NCBI RefSeq assembly: GCF_001746365.1
Contig: NZ_MJAJ01000017.1
Coordinates: 79,794-143,793, forward strand
DNA from: Streptomyces sp. LUP30
Lineage (GTDB): Bacteria > Actinomycetota > Actinomycetes > Streptomycetales > Streptomycetaceae
Direction of reading: 5' to 3'
Length of the DNA stretch: 64,000 nucleotides
Both the position numbers and the translations under genes were made by a program. Under the pieces are notes generated by a model. It was given only the letters and a program-made list of their open reading frames with translations. It searched no databases and was not told the origin of the DNA. The first letter of the stretch is position 1. Each line of letters starts with the position of its first letter. Below are positions 58,021 through 64,000 of this stretch, one piece after another.

Positions 58021-59095
58021 GGCCGGTCTCCCCGTCCGTGCCGAACCTCCCCGGCTCCGGGCCGAGTTCACGGCTCGCCTCGTGGAACCGGTCCAGGCAG
58101 CGCCCCCACGCTCCGCCGACGCCGAAGTCCAGCAGCAGGGGCGTGAGGGCCGCCGAGAAGTCGACGCTGGACTCACGCGGCAGCAGGGACGGCAGGTTGT
58201 CGATGGCGATCAGGTCCAACGGGGGCTCCTTGCGCAGACGGCGCACGGGATCGGCCCACTCGGTCGTGCGGTCGTACACCGGCAGGACGTTGAGCGGCGA
58301 GCCCACGTCACAGGTGACGTCGGACAGGGTGCGCAGTCGGCGGCCCGGGTCGTCGAGGTCCTGTTCGCGGACGAACGGCGGCACGGGGGTCGTGGCCAGG
58401 ACGCAGTTGACCATCACGTCGTGCGCGAGCAGGGCGGGCCGGTCCAGGTCACGGGTCTGCTCCAGGTCCCAGCAGGAGGGGTCCACGCCGGCCGTGGCGA
58501 ACGCGGCCCGCGCGCCCCGGCCGCTGCGGCCGAGTGCGCCGACGACGAGAGCGGTGAACTCCTCCTCCTGGCCCTTCACCTGACGCAGTGTCGCGTCCAA
58601 CTCGTCCTTGCCGGTGGGCCGTAGTGGAGCGGTCAGCCTGCCCCGGTGCTGGAGAACGGCGAGAGCAGCGCCGAGGTAGCCCGCCCAGAAGCCGAACGCG
58701 GCGAGACGACGGCCGTCGTCGTCGACCAGGTACTCGAGGTCGAGCAGCGCCCCGCCTCCGGCCGCGAACCGGCGCAACAGGGCGGCGGCGCCCGGCTGCC
58801 GCTTGTAGGCGTGCCCGAAGAAGACATGGCGATGCGTCAGTTCGTCCGGCCGGTCCGGGAGTTCCTTGAGGCCGAGGACGACGGCGTCGTCCGGCGCCGA
58901 GGTCCAGGAGCCGGCCGGGGCGATCCGCGCGCCGACGGCCTGGTACTCCCCGATCGGGAAGACGCGCTGCGGGGAGTCCTCGACGCTCAGGCGCACGCCG
59001 GCCTCGACGAGGCGGCGGGCGTCGTCGGGGACGACCGGGGTGCGGCGTTCGGTGGCGCGGACCTCGTGGCGCAGCCACAGGTGGAGTGCGGTCAT
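58013..59095 (-). CDS. Saccharopine dehydrogenase, lysine-forming type (LYS1-like)
   Basis: The 360-residue protein starts at ATG 59095 (ATGA overlap). The alanine-dehydrogenase-like N-domain opens LWLRHEVRATERRTPVVPDDAR (core RHEVRATERRTPV), with LGLKELPD and FFGHAYKRQPG, the last being the characteristic substrate loop. LLDLEYLVDDDGRRLAAFG follows (core LLDLEYLVDD). It would condense lysine with 2-oxoglutarate to saccharopine or run in reverse. A LYS9-type enzyme is encoded next to it, so together they form a lysine-saccharopine module. Confidence 0.87.
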   Translation of the reverse strand: MTALHLWLRHEVRATERRTPVVPDDARRLVEAGVRLSVEDSPQRVFPIGEYQAVGARIAPAGSWTSAPDDAVVLGLKELPDRPDELTHRHVFFGHAYKRQPGAAALLRRFAAGGGALLDLEYLVDDDGRRLAAFGFWAGYLGAALAVLQHRGRLTAPLRPTGKDELDATLRQVKGQEEEFTALVVGALGRSGRGARAAFATAGVDPSCWDLEQTRDLDRPALLAHDVMVNCVLATTPVPPFVREQDLDDPGRRLRTLSDVTCDVGSPLNVLPVYDRTTEWADPVRRLRKEPPLDLIAIDNLPSLLPRESSVDFSAALTPLLLDFGVGGAWGRCLDRFHEASRELGPEPGRFGTDGETGRV

Positions 59096-60237
59096 ACGCG
59101 GTTGACCTCCGGGCGCGGGGCGTCGGCCGCGAAGCGGTCGGCGCTCAGGGGGGCGACGTCCACGAAGGGTACGCGGCCCAGATACAGGTCGCGGACGACC
59201 TCGCCGACGGCCGGCCCCTGGAGGAAGCCGTGGCCGGAGAAGCCCGTCGCGTACAGGAAACGCGACACCGTCGAGGCCTCGCCGATCAGGGCGTTGTGGT
59301 CGGGGGTGATCTCGTACAGGCCCGCCCAGCCGCCCGTGCGGCGCAGGTCGAGGAGGGCGGGGGCGCGGCGCTCCATGGCGGCGGCGAGGCGGGGGATCCA
59401 CCGATCGTGGGTGTCGGTGGCGAAGCCGGGGCGCTCGTCCGGGTCGGACATCCCCACCAGGAGGCCGCGGCCCTCGGCGTGGAAGTAGAGGCTGCTGGTG
59501 AAGTCGATGGTCATGGGGAGGTCCGGCGGAATGCCGGGGACCGGTTCGGTGACCGCGACCTGGCGGCGCAGCGGCTGCACCGGCAGATCCACGCCTGCCA
59601 TCGCGCCGACGGCCCTGGACCACGCGCCGGCCGCGCAGATCACCGTGTTCGTGGCGATCGGGCCGAGGGTGGTCCGCACCCCGGTGATCGCCGCGCCCTC
59701 CCGTTCGATGCCGGTGACCTCGGTGTGGCGCAGAATGCGCGCGCCGCACCGGCGGGCGGCGGCCGCGTACCCGTGGACGACGGCTTCCGGCGTGCAGTGA
59801 CCGTCGTCCGGCGAGAACGCGGCCGCCAGTAAGCCGTCGGTGCGGATCAACGGGGAGAGACGCCGGGCCTCGGCCGGGTCGATCATCCGGCTGGGCACGC
59901 CGAGCGCGTTCTGCAGCCGCACGCCGGCTTCGAAGGAGGCGACCTCCTGCGCAGTGGACAGCAGGAAGAGGTAGCCGACGCGGCGCAGCCCGATGTCGTG
60001 GCCGATCTCCTCCCCGAACCGGGCGAACGCCTCCAGGCTGCGCGCCCCGAGCTGGATGTTCAGCGCGTCGGAGAACTGGGCGCGGACCCCTCCGGCGGCC
60101 TTCGAGGTGGAGCCCGCGGCGAGCTCGTCCCGTTCCAGCAGCAGGACGTCGCGGACGCCGGCGGCGGCCAGATGGTAGGCGACGGACGCGCCCATCACCC
60201 CGCCCCCGATGACGACGACCGAGGCATGCCTGTTCAC
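59092..60237 (-). CDS. FAD-dependent amine oxidoreductase (DAO family)
   Basis: The 381-residue protein starts at GTG 60237 with AAAGGAG nine bases upstream. It has VVVIGGGVMGASVAYHLAAAG for FAD binding (core GGGVMGASVAYH), GSTSKAAGGVRAQFSD, and a late GWAGLYEITPDHNALIG then FSGHGFLQGPAVGE, as in sarcosine or glycine oxidases and the beta subunit of sarcosine oxidase. It oxidises a secondary amine. Because saccharopine is a secondary amine and two saccharopine enzymes follow, it may act on saccharopine or a derived imino acid. That is an inference. Confidence 0.85.
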   Translation of the reverse strand: MNRHASVVVIGGGVMGASVAYHLAAAGVRDVLLLERDELAAGSTSKAAGGVRAQFSDALNIQLGARSLEAFARFGEEIGHDIGLRRVGYLFLLSTAQEVASFEAGVRLQNALGVPSRMIDPAEARRLSPLIRTDGLLAAAFSPDDGHCTPEAVVHGYAAAARRCGARILRHTEVTGIEREGAAITGVRTTLGPIATNTVICAAGAWSRAVGAMAGVDLPVQPLRRQVAVTEPVPGIPPDLPMTIDFTSSLYFHAEGRGLLVGMSDPDERPGFATDTHDRWIPRLAAAMERRAPALLDLRRTGGWAGLYEITPDHNALIGEASTVSRFLYATGFSGHGFLQGPAVGEVVRDLYLGRVPFVDVAPLSADRFAADAPRPEVNRV

Positions 60238-60260
60238 GCCGGCGGCTCCTTTCGGCGACG

Positions 60261-60281
60261 GCCCCGGCCCGTTGCCGGGGC
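60261..60281 (-). terminator. Hairpin between ribA and the FAD gene
   Basis: GCCCCGGC (60261-60268), five-base loop, GCCGGGGC (60274-60281). It separates the two leftward units. A 14-bp direct repeat GGGCTGCCGTGCAC (60308 and 60324) lies between it and the ribA stop. Confidence 0.5.
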
Positions 60282-60380
60282 CGGGGCCGGGACTGTCGTA
60301 CACCACAGGGCTGCCGTGCACCGGGGCTGCCGTGCACGGACCCGCCGGGACCCCCTCCCGAGGGGCGGCGGGGAGCGCGC

Positions 60381-61040
60381 TCAGGACCAGTGCGCCACCG
60401 CGTCCAGGTGGGGCAGCCGGTGGTCCATGCGCTCGCGCTTGGTGCGCAGGTAGGTGATGTTGTTCTCGCACGGTTCGATCAGCAGCGGCACCTCTTCGGC
60501 GACCTTGATGCCGTTGTCCACCAGCGCCTCGCGCTTGCGCGGGTTGTTCGACATCAGGCGGACCGAGCGCACGCCCAGGTCGCGCAGGATGTCGGCGGCC
60601 ACCTTGTAGTCGCGGGCGTCCACCGGGAAACCGAGCGCCACATTGGCCTCGACGGTGTCCAGCCCCTCCGCCTGCAGCGCCATCGCCCGCAACTTGCCGA
60701 GCAGCCCTATCCCGCGACCCTCGTGCCCGCGCAGATAGACGACCACACCGCGGCCCTCCGCGACCACCGCCCGCAGGGCGGACTCCAGCTGGTCGCCGCA
60801 CTCGCAGTGCTGGGAGCCGAACGCGTCGCCGGTCAGGCATTCCGAGTGCAGCCGCGTCAGCACGTCCTCCGCACCGATCTCACCGAAGACCAGGGCGACT
60901 TGTTCGTCACCACGGTCGTGGTCCATATAGCCGATCGCCTGGAATTTCCCGTACACGGTGGGCAGGGGGGCATTCACCACGCGTTCCACACCGGTGCGCT
61001 GCGGGGTCTTCGTGCCGAGTACGCCAATGTTTTCTGTCAT
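60381..61040 (-). CDS. ribA: GTP cyclohydrolase II homologue with Met120 (FAPy-forming type)
   Basis: The 219-residue stand-alone RibA-fold protein has the zinc cysteines C68, C79 and C81 in HSECLTGDAFGSQHCECG, and EGRGIGLLGKLRAMALQ. The position of the conserved Tyr (Tyr105 in E. coli RibA, in RAYALQ) is Met120 here. From published work on S. coelicolor, as I recall it, paralogue SCO6655 has Met at 120 and stops at the formylated intermediate FAPy instead of releasing formate. This enzyme should therefore feed a pathway other than riboflavin. ATG 61040 has AGGAA eight bases upstream. It is divergent from the creatininase gene by 38 bp. Confidence 0.92.
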   Translation of the reverse strand: MTENIGVLGTKTPQRTGVERVVNAPLPTVYGKFQAIGYMDHDRGDEQVALVFGEIGAEDVLTRLHSECLTGDAFGSQHCECGDQLESALRAVVAEGRGVVVYLRGHEGRGIGLLGKLRAMALQAEGLDTVEANVALGFPVDARDYKVAADILRDLGVRSVRLMSNNPRKREALVDNGIKVAEEVPLLIEPCENNITYLRTKRERMDHRLPHLDAVAHWS

Positions 61041-61078
61041 GATCTGGTTCCTAAGCAGAGACGAAGGGCCGGGAAGAA

Positions 61079-61876
61079 ATGAGTGGTTCGGACATACGGT
61101 CGGCGGCGTACGGAGTGATGCCGACGGACACTACCGAAGACGTGCGGGCCCGGGGAGCCGGAGTCGCGACACAGGTGGCGGTCCTGCCCGTCGGCAGCTT
61201 CGAACAGCACGGCGCGTACCTGCCGCTGGCCACCGACACGCTGGTCGCGTGCGCCATCGCGCGGGAGATCGCCGAGGCGTACCCGGTGCACCTCCTCCCG
61301 CCGGTGACCATCGCCTGCTCGCACGAGCACGCGGCCTGGCCGGGAACCGTCAGCATTTCCTCCGTGACCCTTCACGCGGTGGTACGGGACATCGCGGCGT
61401 CGCTGCGCCGCTCGGGCGTCGAAGCCCTGGTGCTGGTCAACGGACACGGCGGGAACTACGTCCTGGGCAACGTCGTCCAGGAGTCCTCCGCCGCAGGCGA
61501 GCGGATGGCGCTCTTCCCGGCCCCGGAGGACTGGGAGGCGGCGCTGGAGCGGTCCGGGGTGTCGACCTCGCTGCTCACCGACATGCACGCCGGGGAGATC
61601 GAGACCTCGATCCTGCTGCACGCCCACCCCGACATCGTCCGGCCCGGTTATGAGTCGGCCGATTTCGTCGCGGACGACCGCCGCCATCTGCTCACGCTGG
61701 GAATGTCCGCCTATACCGATTCGGGCGTCATCGGCCGTCCTTCCCTTGGTTCGGCTGAAAAGGGAAAGGAACTCCTGGCGAGCCTGGCGGATTCCTTCGG
61801 CGCGTATTTCACCTTGCTCACCTCGGCGGCTTCGCGGGCGTCGGCGACCGGAACCGGCGCCGCGGCCTCCTCGTAG
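61079..61876 (+). CDS. Creatininase-family metal amidohydrolase (possible FAPy deformylase)
   Basis: The 265-residue protein has all the metal-site motifs of the creatininase family: PVGSFEQHGAYLPLATD (E42, H44, D53), NGHGGN (H123) and DMHAGEIETS (E173). The archaeal member ArfB removes the formyl group from FAPy nucleotide. Placed back to back with a FAPy-type cyclohydrolase, this gene is a strong candidate for the next step. ATG 61079 has GGGAAG close by. Its last 166 bases overlap the 3' end of the convergent flippase-like gene. Creatininase or other amidase activity is the alternative. Confidence 0.87.
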   Translation: MSGSDIRSAAYGVMPTDTTEDVRARGAGVATQVAVLPVGSFEQHGAYLPLATDTLVACAIAREIAEAYPVHLLPPVTIACSHEHAAWPGTVSISSVTLHAVVRDIAASLRRSGVEALVLVNGHGGNYVLGNVVQESSAAGERMALFPAPEDWEAALERSGVSTSLLTDMHAGEIETSILLHAHPDIVRPGYESADFVADDRRHLLTLGMSAYTDSGVIGRPSLGSAEKGKELLASLADSFGAYFTLLTSAASRASATGTGAAASS

Positions 61877-63033
61877 CGCCGCTCGTCCGCATCCGGGCCG
61901 GCCGGACCGGCGGCCCGGGTGCGCAGCCCCGCGGACCAGCGCACCACCAGCACCACCGCCCCGGGCAGCGCCGCGACGAAGCTGAGCACCCCGTAGACGA
62001 CGGCGACCGTGAGGCCGGTGCTCGCGCCGAGCCCGGCGGCGCCGAACGCCCAGGCGGTGACCCCCTCGCGCGGACCCCAGCCGCCGATGTTCAGCGGCAG
62101 ACCCATGGCGAGCAGCGCGAGGACGGCGATCGGCAGCAGCGCGAGCACGGAGGCACCGGAACCGGCGACCCGGGCGGCCACGACGAACATGCCGAGGTGT
62201 CCGCTCAGCACGATCGCGGAGGACACGGCGACGCCCGGCGCATTGCGCCGCGACAGCAGGCTCTCGCGCGCCTCGGCCAGCGCCGCCCGCAGCCGCCCGG
62301 CGCGCCGCGGCGCCGAAGAGCTCATCCGGACGGCCAGGACGACGGCGCAGGCGCCCGCGGCGGCCAGCAGGACCAGCGGCGTGATCTGCCGGACGTCCTG
62401 CATCACCGGGGACGGCAGGGTCAGCAGGATCGTCACGCCCGCCGCGGTCAGCACGAGCTGTCCCGCGGTCCGCTCCAGGACCACCGCCCGCACCCCGCGT
62501 CCGACGTCGCCCGCGCTCTGCCCGTGCCGCACCGCGCGGTGCACGTCGCCGAGGACGCCGCCGGGCAGCGCCGCGTTGAGGAACAGGGCACGGTAGTAGT
62601 CGGCGACGGCCGGGCCGAGCGGCAGCCGGATCCGCAGCCCACGGGCCACCAGCGCCCACCGCCAGGCGCTGAACACCGTGGTGAGCGCGCCGATCGCGAG
62701 CGCGGCCAGCAGGGTCGGCGCGTCGATCCGCCGCAGTCCGTCCAGGAAGACGCCGGTGCCCAGCCGCCACAGCAGCACCGTGAGGATGACCACTCCGGCG
62801 ACGGTCCCGAAATGGGGGCGCAGGGCGCGGTTGCCGAGCAGGGCGCGCAGCCGGGAGGGCCGCTTCGCGTGCGGCTCGGTCACGATGACACCGATCCGGG
62901 CCGCCGAGACGGCGGCGCCGCCGAGGGCCGCCGACGGCGCCCGCGAGGGCCGTGGCACGACGGGCGAGGCCGTCTCCGCCCACAGCACGGGCGGCGCGCT
63001 CGTCACCAGGGGGCCGACCGTCTCCGCGCTCAT
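61711..63033 (-). CDS. Flippase-like membrane protein (lysylphosphatidylglycerol synthase TM family)
   Basis: The 440-residue protein starts at ATG 63033 (ATGA overlap with the methyltransferase). It has eight or so hydrophobic helices between residues 75 and 370, with the family marks AWRWALVARGLRIRL, FLNAALPGGVLGDVHRA (a PGG-GD turn) and LPLNIGGWGPREGVTAWAF (core NIGGWGPREG). Members act in lipid-linked glycan or aminoacyl-lipid transfer as possible flippases. A ~70-residue polar tail continues into the convergent gene. With the methyltransferase it suggests a membrane step in the cluster. Confidence 0.85.
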   Translation of the reverse strand: MSAETVGPLVTSAPPVLWAETASPVVPRPSRAPSAALGGAAVSAARIGVIVTEPHAKRPSRLRALLGNRALRPHFGTVAGVVILTVLLWRLGTGVFLDGLRRIDAPTLLAALAIGALTTVFSAWRWALVARGLRIRLPLGPAVADYYRALFLNAALPGGVLGDVHRAVRHGQSAGDVGRGVRAVVLERTAGQLVLTAAGVTILLTLPSPVMQDVRQITPLVLLAAAGACAVVLAVRMSSSAPRRAGRLRAALAEARESLLSRRNAPGVAVSSAIVLSGHLGMFVVAARVAGSGASVLALLPIAVLALLAMGLPLNIGGWGPREGVTAWAFGAAGLGASTGLTVAVVYGVLSFVAALPGAVVLVVRWSAGLRTRAAGPAGPDADERRYEEAAAPVPVADAREAAEVSKVKYAPKESARLARSSFPFSAEPREGRPMTPESV

Positions 63034-63887
63034 CCGGCTCCGCCCGTCGGGCGGGCCAGCGCCAGCAGGTCGCTGTGGTGCACGGTGGCGCGCAGTTCAC
63101 CGGCGGCGCAGGCCGCGAGCCGTGCGGCCAGGTAGGACTCGGCGCGCTCGGCGAGCTCGGGGCGCTCCTCCACGGCCGCGCCGACCCAGCCGCGCAGCCA
63201 CTGGGCGGTCAGACCCACGTTCTCGGGGCCGAGCTGCCATGCGCTCGGGTGCACCTTGACGGTCGCGCCCTGGTCGGCGAACGCCTCGCAGGCCACGGAG
63301 ACCGCGTCGGGGCCGAGGAGACCGCCGCGCCGCTGGTGGTCGTTGAAGGCGGCCGCTATCTCGTCGTCCAGCGGGTCGGGGGCGCTGAGTTCGACGCGGC
63401 CGGCGACCGACAGGGTCAGCAGCGCGGGGCACCCCGCGCCGGCGCAGGCCGCGGCGAGCGTCTCGACCTCCTCGCGGGTGAGGACGTCCAGCAGCGCGGA
63501 GGCGGTGACCAGCGAGGCGCCGAGCAGCGCGTCCGGGGTGAGGCGGGCGACGTCGCCGCGCCGCGTCTCGACGGTGACCCGGCTGCCGTCGGCGGCCGCC
63601 CGCGGGGAGGCGACGGCCGCGAAGTGCAGCAGGTAGGGGTCGCGGTCGTGCAGGACCCAGTGCTGGGCGCCGTCCAGCCGGGGGGCCAGCCAGCGGCCCA
63701 TGGAGCCGGTGCCGCAGCCCAGGTCGTGGATGGCCAGGCCGCGGCGGCCGGGAAGGTTGGCGAGCCGGATCCGCAGCGGGTCCAGCAGCTCCATCGACCG
63801 GGCGGCGGCGTCGGCGGGCTCGCGCAGCTCCAGCCACTCGGGGGCGTAGCGGGGCTGCTCGTCCGGGCCGACGTCACGCAGCCGCAC
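63030..63887 (-). CDS. Class I SAM-dependent methyltransferase
   Basis: The protein has 285 residues if read from GTG 63887. Motif I is HDLGCGTGSMGRW (about residues 54-66), with LHDRDPYLL after strand 2 as the ribose-binding acid and LVTASALLDVLT as the post-II region. The substrate is unknown. No ribosome binding site precedes GTG 63887, and the frame stays open to the window edge at 64000, so the true start may lie outside. It is coupled to the flippase-like gene and probably belongs to the cyclohydrolase cluster. Confidence 0.82.
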   Translation of the reverse strand: MRLRDVGPDEQPRYAPEWLELREPADAAARSMELLDPLRIRLANLPGRRGLAIHDLGCGTGSMGRWLAPRLDGAQHWVLHDRDPYLLHFAAVASPRAAADGSRVTVETRRGDVARLTPDALLGASLVTASALLDVLTREEVETLAAACAGAGCPALLTLSVAGRVELSAPDPLDDEIAAAFNDHQRRGGLLGPDAVSVACEAFADQGATVKVHPSAWQLGPENVGLTAQWLRGWVGAAVEERPELAERAESYLAARLAACAAGELRATVHHSDLLALARPTGGAG

Positions 63888-64000
63888 GGTGGGCCGCTCG
63901 CCGGACCGGCCGACCGGCCCGGCGCCGGCGATGACGGACTCCGGGTCGGCCTCGGCGCCCGGACCCGCGGCGTACGCCGCTCGGGCGGCGCCGGGAGCCG

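Noticed and set aside
58176..60337. Long leftward frames extending the saccharopine-type genes upstream
   Set aside because: The extensions read in the wrong frame through the FAD enzyme and LYS1-like genes. Overlap starts at 58020 and 59095 are better supported.
60238..61078. FMN riboswitch for the ribA homologue
   Set aside because: Only 38 bp separate it from the divergent gene, too short for the element, and no conserved pattern is present.

Overview
The window is very GC-rich actinomycete DNA and almost certainly comes from a Streptomyces. It has many GTG starts, RTGA (4-nt) stop/start overlaps, Tat-exported lipoproteins and hydrolases, a sugar ABC importer without its own ATPase, and an oxidative pentose phosphate operon close to a second-type GTP cyclohydrolase II. 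From memory, the last arrangement matches the S. coelicolor SCO6655-SCO6663 neighbourhood. No tRNA, rRNA, integrase or CRISPR array was seen.

Region 1, 1-12.2 kb, is a prophage-like or accessory island. A leftward chain of small coupled genes leads into an epimerase and a glycosyltransferase cut by the left edge. A rightward lysis and fibre module holds a papain-like protease, endolysin amidase, holin-like protein, XhlA-like anchor, collagen-like membrane protein, a repeat-bearing fibre and a fibre-tail adaptor. Then come an XRE/TPR regulator with an extreme density of CTCGAG hexamers, small satellite proteins and a second small HTH gene. The island ends in a strong intrinsic terminator and a G-run array.

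Region 2, 12.2-28.5 kb, is a glycan-utilisation locus. Leftward: DeoR regulator, GH4 glycosidase, GH38 alpha-mannosidase. Rightward: PfkB kinase, sugar-binding lipoprotein, two permeases, GH2 beta-galactosidase, a Tat-exported metallophosphoesterase with a LamG domain and a Tat-exported PHP-domain protein, closed by a 15-bp-stem terminator.

Region 3, 28.6-34.0 kb, is a CoA-linked catabolic operon (SDR, amidohydrolase, acyl-CoA ligase, MaoC hydratase) with divergent MarR and IclR regulators. Region 4, 34.0-36.7 kb, is a secreted GH16-CBM6 beta-glucanase under a dense palindromic operator cluster, convergent with an AraC regulator.

Region 5, 36.8-45.7 kb, is the pentose phosphate operon tkt-tal-zwf-opcA-pgi-gnd plus a histidine phosphatase, headed by a 17-bp palindrome. 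Region 6, 45.8-52.6 kb, has a leaderless membrane-repeat protein and a shikimate/quinate-to-protocatechuate cluster (bifunctional dehydratase, shikimate dehydrogenase, TetR, MFS importer). Two related operator-like sequences flank the TetR gene.

Region 7, 52.7-60.2 kb, has a VOC protein, a TetR-MFS pair whose start overlaps paired palindromes, a serine hydrolase, and a three-gene operon of FAD oxidoreductase and two saccharopine-dehydrogenase-type enzymes. Region 8, 60.4-64 kb, is the most intriguing part. It has a GTP cyclohydrolase II homologue carrying Met120 in place of the catalytic-site Tyr, a divergent creatininase-family hydrolase (the family of the archaeal FAPy deformylase), a flippase-like membrane protein and a methyltransferase running towards the right edge. 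I infer an uncharacterised pathway from a formylated pyrimidine nucleotide. All functions are inferred from sequence motifs and context, and no database search was run.
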